From: DAOUKH01 sp034421515 | Lineage (GTDB): Bacteria; Chloroflexota; Dehalococcoidia; SHYB01 | Direction: 5' to 3' | Length of the DNA: 64,000 nt | NCBI GenBank assembly: GCA_034421515.1 | Contig: DAOUKH010000074.1 | Location: 1 to 64,000, forward strand | Part shown: piece after piece, positions 43,476-51,799 of the stretch | Layout of the letters: the number at the start of each line of letters is the position of its first letter | Position numbering within the stretch: position 1 is the first letter of the stretch | Notes under the pieces: generated by a model | What the model was told of the DNA's origin: nothing | The model's input: only the letters and a program-made list of their open reading frames with translations | Database searches by the model: none | Made by a program: the position numbers and the translations under genes

Positions 43476-43515
43476 CCTTTCCCCCTCTATGGGGGAAACT
43501 GAAAGAGGGTGCGCG
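43476..43515 (+). repeat. Intergenic repeat type A, variant copy
   Basis: CCTTTCCCCCTCTATGGGGG then AAACTGAAAGAGGGTGCGCG. The paired arms changed together (CTTTCCCCC with GGGGGAAA), which keeps the hairpin. Confidence 0.7.
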
Positions 43516-43591
43516 CCGTCAGGCGCGTCGGAGGGGGAAGGCGGCGGGGGCCGCGCGACCTTGCCGGAGCCCGCGCCCCCGGTTGCGCAAA

Positions 43592-43620
43592 GGTCTCTCT
43601 GGGGGAGATTGAGAGAGGGC
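43592..43620 (+). repeat. Intergenic repeat type A, partial copy
   Basis: GGTCTCTCTGGGGGAGATTG then AGAGAGGGC. It keeps the right half only. Confidence 0.6.
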
Positions 43621-43636
43621 CCGCGCCCCAGGCGGT

Positions 43637-43680
43637 CACCTTAAACCTCCCTCCCCTTGTGGGAGGGACTGAGGGAGGGC
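43637..43680 (+). repeat. Intergenic repeat type A, full copy
   Basis: CACCTTAAACCTCCCTCCCC, TTGT loop, GGGAGGGACTGAGGGAGGGC. Nearly identical to the copy at 50447. Between 43368 and 43693 nothing but these repeat copies was seen. Confidence 0.8.
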
Positions 43681-43693
43681 ACTGACGCAGCGC

Positions 43694-44827
43694 CTACCCC
43701 AGCGTGTCCCGGATCCGGTCGAAAATCGACTTGTCCTGCTTGTGGGTCAGGTCGGGCTTCTTCAACAGCCCGTCCAGCGCCTCGAACGCCTTCTTCTGCT
43801 TCGAGTCCAGCTTCGACGGCACCACCACGTCGACATACACAATCTGGTCGCCCCGGCCGCCGCCCCGCAGACGCTGGATGCCCTTGCCTTTCAGACGGAA
43901 CATCTGCCCCGGCTGCGTGCCCGCCGGGACCTTGAGCTTCGTCTCGCCGCCGAGGGTGGGAATCTCCAGCTCGTCGCCGAGCGCGGCCTGCGCGATGTTC
44001 AGCGGGAGCGTGTAGATCACGTCGTCGCGCTCCCGCTCGAAGATGTCGTGCTCCTTGACCTGGACGGTGATATAGAGGTCGCCGTTGGGCCCGCCGTTGC
44101 GCCCCGCCTCCCCCTGCGACGTAAGCCGCACCTGCGAGCCGTGCCCGATCCCCGGCGGGATCTTCACGACGATGTTCGCCTGGTTGCGGGTCCGGCCCTG
44201 GCCGCGGCAGTCGGTGCACGGGTTCGAGATCGTCGTCCCCTCGCCGCGGCAGGCGGGGCAGGTGGTGACGTTGACGAACTGGCCGAAGATGCTGCGCTGC
44301 GACTGCCGCACCTGCCCCTGCCCCTTGCAGGTGGCGCAGGTGTCGGAGCTGGTGCCGGGCTCCGACCGCGCCCCGTGGCAGCGCTTGCACGTCTCGAGGC
44401 GGGAGAAGTCGAACTGCTTCTCGGCCCCGAAGGCCGCCTCCTCGAACTCGATGGTGACCGCGGCCGCGAGGTCGTCGCCCCGCTGCGCGGCCGACGCACG
44501 CGACCGCCGCCCGCCGAAGGCGCCGCCGCCGAAGAAGGCGTCAAAGATGTCGCCGATGTCCGAGAAGCCGCCGAAGCCCTCGAACCCGACGCCGGCGCCG
44601 TTCGGCCCGGCGTGCCCGAAGCGGTCGTACTTCGCCCGCTTCTCGCCGTCGCGGAGCACCTCGTACGCCTCGGCGCACTCCTTGAACTTCGCCTCCGCCT
44701 CCGGCTCCTTATTCCGGTCGGGGTGATACTCGAACGCCTTCTTGCGGAAGGCCTTCCGAAGATCGTCCTCGGACACATCCCGCCCCACGCCGAGGACCTC
44801 GTAGTAATCGCGCTTCGTCGTCGCCAT
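43694..44827 (-). CDS. dnaJ: Chaperone protein DnaJ
   Basis: 377 residues from the ATG at 44827 (MATTKRDYYEVLGVGRDV). J-domain with HPD at 35-37, a Gly/Phe-rich stretch (GFEGFGGFSDIGDIFDAFFG), four CxxCxG zinc-finger repeats (CKRCHG, CATCKG, CPACRG, CTDCRG) and the two C-terminal substrate domains. It delivers substrates to DnaK and stimulates its ATPase. No dnaK or grpE beside it and no CIRCE element seen. Confidence 0.97.
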   Translation of the reverse strand: MATTKRDYYEVLGVGRDVSEDDLRKAFRKKAFEYHPDRNKEPEAEAKFKECAEAYEVLRDGEKRAKYDRFGHAGPNGAGVGFEGFGGFSDIGDIFDAFFGGGAFGGRRSRASAAQRGDDLAAAVTIEFEEAAFGAEKQFDFSRLETCKRCHGARSEPGTSSDTCATCKGQGQVRQSQRSIFGQFVNVTTCPACRGEGTTISNPCTDCRGQGRTRNQANIVVKIPPGIGHGSQVRLTSQGEAGRNGGPNGDLYITVQVKEHDIFERERDDVIYTLPLNIAQAALGDELEIPTLGGETKLKVPAGTQPGQMFRLKGKGIQRLRGGGRGDQIVYVDVVVPSKLDSKQKKAFEALDGLLKKPDLTHKQDKSIFDRIRDTLG

Positions 44828-44968
44828 ACCCGGCTCGCCCACTCTCCCAACCCTGAATTATAGGGAGCGCCAAGTGCAGCGACAAGCAAGGGGTGCCCGT
44901 GGGTGGGCCTGGGGAGGCGCAGGTGCGTGACGCTGGGAAGGGGGCATCCCAGCGGCACCACTTGCCAC

Positions 44969-45904
44969 TCAAGTCCCTTGGACAGGAACCGCTGTGCACC
45001 CCTCCTTTTTCAAAGCCTCCAACATGGCCGCCGTATACGCGGGATTAGGAATTTTCTGCACGACCGCAAATAGCTCTTTGCCGGCTGGACTGAACAAAAT
45101 CCCCCTGATTCGATAAGGTTTCTTATCCTTGGACCAACGCAGTAACCAAGCCAATTCCTGTTGTCGGACGACTTGAGAATCCGCAGCCAATTCGGTGTAC
45201 GAAGTCACGCTGTCGTTGATGAGCCTATGGTGAGCCAATCGCATCAAAACGTCGTACGACAGTCCATAGGGCCGCAACGAGTTGGCTCCTGGGTTCCCAC
45301 AACCCACGACAATAATCGGTCTTCCATCCAAGTAGCAGAGCGCCGCTGAACATAGCGTTTGAAACTCCTCGGCGCGTTCCCTCTTCAGATCTCTAGCTAT
45401 CGACATGGTGTCGTTCGACACGCTGCCGGGCGACTCCAATTCACCAGCCAAAAGGCGCGCCCAGAGGTTCTGCAAAGTCTCATCGGACACGTTGCTCGCC
45501 TCCGATATCCACCTGTGTCGGAACTCGGGGCTAAATTGGTTAAGGTTCACCTTCGACCAATCTACTATCGAATCTGCTTTCAACATTGCATTCACGGTAT
45601 TGGTGACTAGCCGCCTAACTTCCTCTTGATGTGCGTCGCCGAACGTCTCGACCTCCATCGCAAGGCCGCGGTAACGAACATCAGTGATCCCAGCTTGCAA
45701 CATCCTCTGGACAACTGCGTAGTCAGCTTCTAAGTTCTTTCTGTCCTGGCCGCCCCGCAGGAACGTGCTGAAGGCAGCAAGAAGACCCGGAGCCATCGCA
45801 CGAACAATCGGGGGTGCCCCCGTAACTATTTCTGATTCATCCAACTTACGAATTCTCCTATCCGTCGCTGCGGGAAAATTCCCATGATGCCCATAGCCCA
45901 CCAT
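44969..45904 (-). CDS. DUF2806/Abi-alpha-like accessory protein
   Basis: 311 residues from the ATG at 45904 (MVGYGHHGNFP); an upstream TTG is possible. The recognisable part is VSDETLQNLWARLLAGELES then PGSVSNDTMSIARDL, with later EEFQTLCSAALCYLDG. Many DUF2806 proteins and the DUF4393 (Abi-alpha) family share this lWa.LLa.e..pg..s pattern. The C-terminal half (LSYDVLMRLAHHRLINDS) looks helical and winged. GC is clearly lower than in flanking genes. Gene 1 from the right in a three-gene accessory island. A defence role is inferred only. Confidence 0.7.
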   Translation of the reverse strand: MVGYGHHGNFPAATDRRIRKLDESEIVTGAPPIVRAMAPGLLAAFSTFLRGGQDRKNLEADYAVVQRMLQAGITDVRYRGLAMEVETFGDAHQEEVRRLVTNTVNAMLKADSIVDWSKVNLNQFSPEFRHRWISEASNVSDETLQNLWARLLAGELESPGSVSNDTMSIARDLKRERAEEFQTLCSAALCYLDGRPIIVVGCGNPGANSLRPYGLSYDVLMRLAHHRLINDSVTSYTELAADSQVVRQQELAWLLRWSKDKKPYRIRGILFSPAGKELFAVVQKIPNPAYTAAMLEALKKEGCTAVPVQGT

Positions 45905-46072
45905 ACTATGGCATGTGGGTGAGCCTATAACCAAGCGGCGAGTCTCGCCCCATTACGGTTCGTGATGCCCACAGGGGAAGGCAACGAGCCCTCCTCAAGG
46001 ACACAAACCCGCACGAATGGTGTTCTCCGACTATGCGCTGGCCACGAGCAAGGACCACATGGCCTTCCCCTT

Positions 46073-46636
46073 TCAACTCCAAGGCCATGCCCGGCTTCCC
46101 CTTCTTGCATTTCGAAGCTTTCGCTTCGAGGCGATTGCCCGTCCCCACATCCACTGCACAAACAGTTGCAGCGAACGGGCTAACCACCTTCCTAAGGGGA
46201 ACAGAGGTCTGAGGATCATCCTGACAGAGAGAAAGAGGATCAACGCAAGTCCACCCCACACCAGAATTACTGACCACCACTGGTCGGGAGGGATTTCAGA
46301 GAGCGCGGATAGCAGACTTGCCAGGAAGGCCGACCACATGAGCACTTCGAGGAACTGTGAGAAGGGAGACACCTGGCGAATGGCCCAAGTTCGAAGTGGC
46401 GGTATCACGGAAGCCACCGCGAGGACGAACGATAGGGTCGCCAGAAATGCGATGATGGTGAGGGTCACCTCCTGTGGAAAGGTGGGAGCCGTCACGTTGA
46501 AGATGGGTAATTCGCTTGAGTTATCTGATGGCTGCCAAGCCTGAGCCATCAGGAGCGCGCCGGAGAAGGCGACTACAGCGTTGCCCACCAACCACTCTTC
46601 CTTGATCTGCTCTTCGTCGATCCCTTCTGCGCGCAC
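46073..46636 (-). CDS. Membrane protein of unknown function in the accessory island
   Basis: 187 residues with a GTG start at 46636 supported by GGAGGAGATAG just upstream. About four hydrophobic segments: NAVVAFSGALLMAQAW, VTLTIIAFLATLSFVLAVA, FLEVLMWSAFLASLLSAL and WWSVILVWGGLALILFLSV, then a basic, Trp- and Arg-rich tail (SLQLFVQWMWGRAIASKRKL). It lies 34 bases after the nuclease-like gene, so both should be co-transcribed. No family recognised. Confidence 0.65.
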   Translation of the reverse strand: MRAEGIDEEQIKEEWLVGNAVVAFSGALLMAQAWQPSDNSSELPIFNVTAPTFPQEVTLTIIAFLATLSFVLAVASVIPPLRTWAIRQVSPFSQFLEVLMWSAFLASLLSALSEIPPDQWWSVILVWGGLALILFLSVRMILRPLFPLGRWLARSLQLFVQWMWGRAIASKRKLRNARRGSRAWPWS

Positions 46637-46670
46637 CTATCTCCTCCGCCCGCTATTGGGAGAGTCCAAA

Positions 46671-47723
46671 TCAGGTCTCGGATTTCGTCTCGCCGATCCC
46701 CGTGGACGATTCCAGACTCGCCTTCGTGCTCAGCCCGTCGGAGCGTCCCTTGTAGCTGTTCCGAACCGTCTCGATGGCCTCTGCGAGCTGTCCCACCAGG
46801 TTCAGAACCATGGGGTCATCTGACCTGACGTGAGGGTTCAGAGGCTTGAGACTCATCTCCACGTGTACCTCCCTTGATCCAACCGGGACGACGAACCGTG
46901 CCGGTCCATCCTTCGCACCCCTCACGGCCCTGAGCAGGATCTTCCCCAAGTCCTGCTCCAGAGTCTGGCGCACAGATAGAATCGAGTTCTGCTCGTCCAT
47001 GAGCCGCTCGTGTTCAAGCACCTCCATGGCCCTGTCGCAGTTCCATGAGCACAGCTCTGCGACGATCAGGTCTCCCGTCCTGGGAAACGTGGGACCTGCC
47101 AGGTCGGGTGAGGAGCCACGGAAGCTGGCAAATGTCAGATTCCCGGCCTCATCTAGCATCATGTCCAAACTGGACCACGTTGAGTCCCCTTCACTACTCC
47201 GGCGCATCACCTCGTCCGCGACCTGCTCCATGAGTTTCATCTGTCTCTTGGTTTCTTCCGGCAAGGTCGGATCGAAGTCCCACCACGGACGGGACGGCTG
47301 CAGGCCAGGAACGAGTGTCTGTCTGTCGGGCGCAAGGATCGTGAACAATGGGATGTTCAACTCCACAGCCACACGGCATGAGTTCGAAGGACGGTTCGAC
47401 CGTACGATTTCGATAAAGGCCGTCGGCTGGCGATGAGTGTCTAGGACAGTGATGTCGGGGCGGCATTTCGTCCCGCTGACCGGCGATGACTGGTCCCGTT
47501 CAAGCACCACGAACCCAGCTCCCCTCAAGACGTCGTAGCTGTGAGGATGCATCCGTTCACAAAACCACAGCATCTCCTGCGAAGGCTCCCGGTGACGCCC
47601 TCTGTGCATGGGCGGGTGACCATCTCTGCTCTCTCCAAACTCACACGCCATACATCCGCTCAGCTTGCGCTCTAGATGGTCAAAGAGGTCATGTTTCCAT
47701 TGTTCGTGCTGCTTTGACGGCAT
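46671..47723 (-). CDS. PD-(D/E)XK/CoiA-like nuclease-fold protein of unknown function
   Basis: 350 residues. The N-terminal part has CMACEF and a His/Cys-rich stretch (HRGRHREPSQEMLWFCERMH) that may bind zinc. It is followed by KCRPDITVLDTHRQPTAFIE, IVRSNRPS and VELNIPLFTI. This matches the core of restriction-endonuclease-like CoiA-type proteins, with D90 and E105, but the usual Lys/Gln two residues after the Glu is Val107. Thus it may be inactive or a variant nuclease. The C-terminal 200 residues are helical and unrecognised (a long stretch around LEHERLMDEQNSILSVRQTL may coil). First gene of the island transcript. Confidence 0.65.
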   Translation of the reverse strand: MPSKQHEQWKHDLFDHLERKLSGCMACEFGESRDGHPPMHRGRHREPSQEMLWFCERMHPHSYDVLRGAGFVVLERDQSSPVSGTKCRPDITVLDTHRQPTAFIEIVRSNRPSNSCRVAVELNIPLFTILAPDRQTLVPGLQPSRPWWDFDPTLPEETKRQMKLMEQVADEVMRRSSEGDSTWSSLDMMLDEAGNLTFASFRGSSPDLAGPTFPRTGDLIVAELCSWNCDRAMEVLEHERLMDEQNSILSVRQTLEQDLGKILLRAVRGAKDGPARFVVPVGSREVHVEMSLKPLNPHVRSDDPMVLNLVGQLAEAIETVRNSYKGRSDGLSTKASLESSTGIGETKSET

Positions 47724-47975
47724 GTCGCATTACTCCACGATGGGCTTGCTCTATCCTATGGGTTCATCGCGATGGTCAGCCAGACAGCCTTGTCACAAGT
47801 GACGAGCTGTCCTGCCTCCCTTGAAGAACATCTAGGCCGTCTTCAGGGACCTAGGACACCACGTGCCCTAATTGAATTTGCCTGAGGGCCGACTCCAATC
47901 TCGCGCCGAGTCCCTGCGTGGCAGGTGCCTTTCCCCACTGGGAACCCGCGAGAGGTCACCGACAGCCGGACGTCG

Positions 47976-48755
47976 CTAGTCGATGTGGAGCTCCCGCTCC
48001 GTAACCGCCACATCGACGAAGTGGTAGCGCGTCTCGCCGTCGATCTTGCGGGCGGCGATGGCTTGGCCGGTGATGTCCGAGTGGGTGATGAAGTAGAGGA
48101 CAAGGCGCGCCACGTCGCTGGGGTCCAGGAGCCCCATGCCCGACCGGTCGTCGGGGACGGGCTGGGAGGCCCACTTGAGGATGGGCGTGTCGACGCCGCC
48201 GGGGCAGATCGCGTTGACGCGGATGCCGTCGGCGGCCCCCGCCTCGGCGAAGGCGGTGGTCAGGCTCAGCACGCCCGCCTTCGAGGCGGAATAGGCCGGG
48301 CCGGGCGCGTAGGGGTGAATCGCGGCCATCGAGGCCGTGTTCACGATCGCGCCGCCGCCGGCCCGCATCAGGGGCAGGACCGCCCGCGACATGAGGAAGT
48401 AGCCGGTCAGGTTCACGTCGACCACCCGCCGCCAGACGTCCTCGGGGTGCTCCTCGATGCTCCCGTAGCTGCGCAGGATGCCCGCGTTGTTGTGCAGCGC
48501 GTCGACGCCGCCGTAGTTCGACAGCGCCGTGCCCACGATCTGCTGCACGTCCTTGTTCACCGAGTGGTCGCCCACCGCCGCCACGGCCTCGCCGCCCGCC
48601 GCCGCGATGGCGGAGACCGTCTCGGCGGCCCCGTCGCCGTCGATGTCGGCGGCCACGACCCTGGCGCCCTCCGAGGCAAGCAGCGCCGCGGTGGCGCGTC
48701 CCATTCCCGACGCCGCGCCGGTGACGATCGCAACCTTGCCGTCGAGTTTGCCCAT
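47976..48755 (-). CDS. SDR-family oxidoreductase (copy 1 of 3)
   Basis: 259 residues. NAD(P)-binding KVAIVTGAASGMGRATAALL with Asp after strand 2 (VVAADIDGD), favouring NAD, then ALHNNAGILRS, the active-site Ser in NTASMAAI and YSASK. The C-terminal tail (ITGQAIAARKIDGETRYHFV) is shorter than in fatty-acid reductases. It is translationally coupled to the SDR upstream (TGATG). Probably a secondary alcohol/ketone oxidoreductase; substrate unknown. Confidence 0.92.
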   Translation of the reverse strand: MGKLDGKVAIVTGAASGMGRATAALLASEGARVVAADIDGDGAAETVSAIAAAGGEAVAAVGDHSVNKDVQQIVGTALSNYGGVDALHNNAGILRSYGSIEEHPEDVWRRVVDVNLTGYFLMSRAVLPLMRAGGGAIVNTASMAAIHPYAPGPAYSASKAGVLSLTTAFAEAGAADGIRVNAICPGGVDTPILKWASQPVPDDRSGMGLLDPSDVARLVLYFITHSDITGQAIAARKIDGETRYHFVDVAVTERELHID

Positions 48756-49543
48756 CAGAATGCCTCCACGCCGCTCAGGCGTTCGTACTGGTTGGGGAGC
48801 ACGAGGTCGTAGACCGGGCCGGCGTCGCCCAGGCTCGTGTAGACCAGGGCGGCGCGCATCTCTTCATTGACCGCGAGATAGAAGACCGCGCGGGCGAGGT
48901 CCATGGGGTCGAGCAGCGTCTCCGGCTTCTGGAGCGCGGCGCGGCCGGTGTCGGAGACCTCCAGCATCGGCGTCCGCGTCATGCCGGGCAGGACGGCGTT
49001 CACGCGGATGTTGTCGCCCTCGACGAGCTGCTGCAGACCCTGGGTCAGACCCAGCACGCCGAACTTGGCGGCGGAGTAGGCGAGCGCGATCCCGTAGGCC
49101 GCCACGCCCGCGCCCGACGACGTGTTGACGATGGCGCCGCCGCCCTGCGCCCGCATGACGGGGATGACGGCCTTCGAGCAGATGAAGAGCGACGACAGGT
49201 TGACGTCGATGATGCGCCGCCACTCGTCGACGCCCACGTCGTCGATGTCGCGGTGGTGGGCGATGATCGCCGCGTTGTTGTGCAGGAAGTCGACCCGCCC
49301 GTAGGCGCTCAGGGCCTTGCCCACCAGCTCCTGTACCTGGGGGACGTCGGAGACGTCGGCTGCGGCGAAGATGGCCTCGCCGTCGGCCTCGGCGATCATG
49401 CGGACGGTCTCCGCGCCCTCGGCTTCCTTCAGGTCGACCGCCACGACGCTCACGCCGCGCTCGGCAAAAGGCAGGGCCGAGGCGCGGCCGATGCCGCCGG
49501 CGGCCCCGGTCACGATGGCGACCTTGCCGTCGGCGCGCCTCAT
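48755..49543 (-). CDS. SDR-family oxidoreductase (copy 2 of 3)
   Basis: 262 residues from the ATG at 49543, overlapping the third SDR by 4 bases. KVAIVTGAAGGIGRASALPF, VVAVDLKEAEG, FLHNNAAIIAHHRDID, NTSSGAGVAAYG and YSAAK give cofactor and Ser-Tyr-Lys sites. Its C-terminus carries EEMRAALVYTSLGDAGPVYD, similar in position to the other two copies. The three share the unusual LHNNA variant of the NNAG motif, suggesting local duplication. Confidence 0.92.
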   Translation of the reverse strand: MRRADGKVAIVTGAAGGIGRASALPFAERGVSVVAVDLKEAEGAETVRMIAEADGEAIFAAADVSDVPQVQELVGKALSAYGRVDFLHNNAAIIAHHRDIDDVGVDEWRRIIDVNLSSLFICSKAVIPVMRAQGGGAIVNTSSGAGVAAYGIALAYSAAKFGVLGLTQGLQQLVEGDNIRVNAVLPGMTRTPMLEVSDTGRAALQKPETLLDPMDLARAVFYLAVNEEMRAALVYTSLGDAGPVYDLVLPNQYERLSGVEAF

Positions 49544-50343
49544 TGGGGGCCGATGACGTCGGCCAGGCCGATGGTGGTCTGCGCCGGCGGGTCCTGCACC
49601 TGGAGGTACTCGACCCTGCCCTCGGCGTCGCGGGCCACCACCATCATGAAGCGGTCGAGGTCCTCGCGCTCGGCGAGGTACTGCACCGCGCGGGCGAGGT
49701 CGTCGGCGTCCATCGGGGCCATCGCCACGGACCCCAGGTTGGCGCGCGCCCGCGGGTTCCGCGTCATGGGCGTGTCGGTGAAGCCGGGGCAGATCGCGTT
49801 CACCCGGATGTTCGCCCCCCGGAGCATGTCGGGCAGGGTGCGGGTGAGGGAGATCACGCCCGCCTTCGCCGCGGCGTAGCTCGGCGAGTACGGCACCGAC
49901 ACGAGCCCGCCCTGCGACGACATGTTGATGATGACCCCGCCCCCGCCGTCGCGCATCACCGGCGCGACCGCCTTGGCGACCAGGAACGGCCCGTTCAGGT
50001 TGACGTCGATGACGCGGCGGAACTCCTCGATGGGCCACGCTTCGAGCGAGTCGTGCCGGCGCATGATCGCGGCGTTGTTGTGGAGCAGGTCGATGCGCCC
50101 AAAGGTGGAGACGGCCTTGTCGACCGCCGCGGCCACGTCGCTCTCCGACGACACGTCGGCCTGGACGAAGATCGCCTTGCTGTCCCCGTGGCCGATCTCG
50201 GCGATGGTCTCGCGGCCCGCCTCGTCGTCGACGTCGACGGCCACCACGTTCGCCCCGATCCGGGCGAACCGGACCGCCGTCGCGCGCCCAATCCCCATCC
50301 CCGCTCCCGTGACGAACGCAACCTTCCCTGTCCACGAAGCCAT
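49540..50343 (-). CDS. SDR-family oxidoreductase (copy 3 of 3)
   Basis: 267 residues. KVAFVTGAGMGIGRATAVRF, VVAVDVDDEAG, LLHNNAAIMRRHD, INMSSQGGLVSVPYSPSYAAAK hold the cofactor site and the Ser-Tyr-Lys triad. The end includes MMVVARDAEGRVEYLQVQDP, again like the other two. It is the first gene of the SDR trio; upstream lies a 220-base repeat-containing spacer after the thiolase gene. Confidence 0.92.
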   Translation of the reverse strand: MASWTGKVAFVTGAGMGIGRATAVRFARIGANVVAVDVDDEAGRETIAEIGHGDSKAIFVQADVSSESDVAAAVDKAVSTFGRIDLLHNNAAIMRRHDSLEAWPIEEFRRVIDVNLNGPFLVAKAVAPVMRDGGGGVIINMSSQGGLVSVPYSPSYAAAKAGVISLTRTLPDMLRGANIRVNAICPGFTDTPMTRNPRARANLGSVAMAPMDADDLARAVQYLAEREDLDRFMMVVARDAEGRVEYLQVQDPPAQTTIGLADVIGPQ

Positions 50344-50446
50344 AGCTCTCGCCTCCCGTCATCCCTCCCGTGGGACTGCGGCGCATGGTAGCCGCGCCCC
50401 CGCCGCACCGGCAACCCCTGGTCACCCGCCCCTTCCCCCTGGCGGC

Positions 50447-50490
50447 CACCTTAAACCTCCCTCCCTTTATGGGAGGGACTGAGGGAGGGC
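50447..50490 (+). repeat. Intergenic repeat type A, full copy
   Basis: CACCTTAAACCTCCCTCCCT, TTAT loop, GGGAGGGACTGAGGGAGGGC. It is followed by a GCGTC...GGCGCGTCGGAGG stretch also seen after the copy at 43476. Confidence 0.8.
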
Positions 50491-50537
50491 ACGCGTCGCC
50501 AGGGCGCGTCGGAGGGGCCGGTGGGGTGGTCTCCCCT

Positions 50538-50556
50538 CTTCTCCCCACGGGAGAAG
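50538..50556 (+). repeat. Intergenic repeat type C hairpin, copy 2
   Basis: CTTCTCCC, CAC, GGGAGAAG, preceded by GCCGGTGGGG as at 18383. Confidence 0.7.
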
Positions 50557-50566
50557 AGGCGGCGGC

Positions 50567-51799
50567 CTAGTCCTTGGCGAGGAGGACGAAGTTGCCGCCG
50601 CCGGTGGGCGGGCCCATCGTCACCGCCATGCCGACCTTGGGGTCACGGACGGCGCGGCAGACGCCCTTGGCGTGGGAGTGCTCGCCCCGCTCCCAGCCGG
50701 GGCAGTCGTCCATCACCTCGCCGCGCAGCTGCCGGGCGGCCTCGATGGGCCGGAAGAGCGACGGCGTCCCGTTGTGGCTGAACGCCATGCAGCCGCCGTC
50801 AGTGCAGGTCGGATACCGCCCGTCGAGATCCATGACGCCGCTCTCGACGAACGGCCCGCCCTCGCCCGGCTTGCAGAAGCCGAGCATCTCCCACTGGGTC
50901 AGCATCCAGATGGCGAAGCCGTCGTACAGCTCGACGAAGTCCACGTCGTCCCGGGTCACCCCGGCGCGGTGGAAACCCTTGTCGACCCAGTCGGTGGCGA
51001 ACGGACCGCCGAGGTGGTGTTCGAGCAGCGGCGCCTCGGCGTAGGCGGGGTAGGAGAGTTGGTCGCCGCCCCCCAGGATGTGCACCGGCGGCTTCTTGAG
51101 GTCGCGCGCCCGCTCGGCGGTGGTGATGATCATCGCCCCGCCCCCGTCGTTGACCTGGGCGCACATGAGCACCGTGAGCGGCGAGGCGATCATGCGGGCG
51201 TTCACCACGCGCTCGACGTCATAGGGCCCCCGTCCGTACATCAGCGCCTGCGGGTTCACGTGGCCGTAGTTCCGCACCGTCGCCGATGCCGCGGCGAGCT
51301 GCTCGGGCGTCGTGCCGTACACCGCCATATGCCGCGACGCGACCAGCGCGAACTGCACCGCGGTGTAGGAGCCCGTCCAGCCGGTGAACTCCTGGACGTG
51401 GCGCGTCCACGGGGCGGTGCGCCCGTCGGGAGGCTGGGTCATGCCCCGCCCCAGGATAATGGCCACGGTGTCGACGTTGCCCGTCTTGATCGCCGCAGCC
51501 GCGTCCACGATCGCCGGCGCGCCGCTCTCGGCCGCGTTCACGGCGCCCGTCTGCCAGCGGAGCGGGATGCCCAACAGATACGACCAGTTCGCCTTCATGC
51601 CGTAGACGGGAGCCGCCGGATTTTGGGGCCAGGCGTCGAGCTGGACGAACAGTCCCTCTACGTCCTGTATGGTCAGGCCCGCGTCGTCGAGGGCGCCGCG
51701 CAGCGCCTCCATGGCGTGAGAGAAGCCGCTCCGGCGCTCGCCGCGCGTCTGCTTCGTCGTGTAGAGCCCGACGATGGCCGCGTCGCGGGGGCCCGGCAT
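50567..51799 (-). CDS. Thiolase-fold protein lacking the nucleophilic cysteine
   Basis: 410 residues. Thiolase fold: RDAAIVGLYTTKQTRGERRSG, AMEALRGALDDAGLTIQDVEGLF and a C-terminal GGCMAFSHNGTPSLFRP. At the nucleophile position, where the paralogue at 40165 has ASPCAAL, this protein reads ESGAPAIV, so Ala94 replaces Cys. Ltp2-type retro-aldolases of steroid side-chain catabolism are thiolase-fold proteins without that Cys that need a DUF35 partner, which is exactly the arrangement here. Retro-aldolase action is therefore inferred. It overlaps the DUF35 stop (TGATG). Confidence 0.88.
   Translation of the reverse strand: MPGPRDAAIVGLYTTKQTRGERRSGFSHAMEALRGALDDAGLTIQDVEGLFVQLDAWPQNPAAPVYGMKANWSYLLGIPLRWQTGAVNAAESGAPAIVDAAAAIKTGNVDTVAIILGRGMTQPPDGRTAPWTRHVQEFTGWTGSYTAVQFALVASRHMAVYGTTPEQLAAASATVRNYGHVNPQALMYGRGPYDVERVVNARMIASPLTVLMCAQVNDGGGAMIITTAERARDLKKPPVHILGGGDQLSYPAYAEAPLLEHHLGGPFATDWVDKGFHRAGVTRDDVDFVELYDGFAIWMLTQWEMLGFCKPGEGGPFVESGVMDLDGRYPTCTDGGCMAFSHNGTPSLFRPIEAARQLRGEVMDDCPGWERGEHSHAKGVCRAVRDPKVGMAVTMGPPTGGGNFVLLAKD

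Noticed and set aside
43379..43680. CRISPR array, because of four repeat copies in 300 bases
   Set aside because: Copies vary in length and sequence, spacing is irregular and no cas genes are present.
45906..46280. Short minus-strand frame inside the island
   Set aside because: It overlaps the membrane protein gene in another frame, lacks an RBS and its translation is Cys/Val-rich without pattern.
47724..47975. Gene in the gap between the island and the SDR trio
   Set aside because: Only short frames without RBS or recognisable protein; I see nothing else in this stretch.
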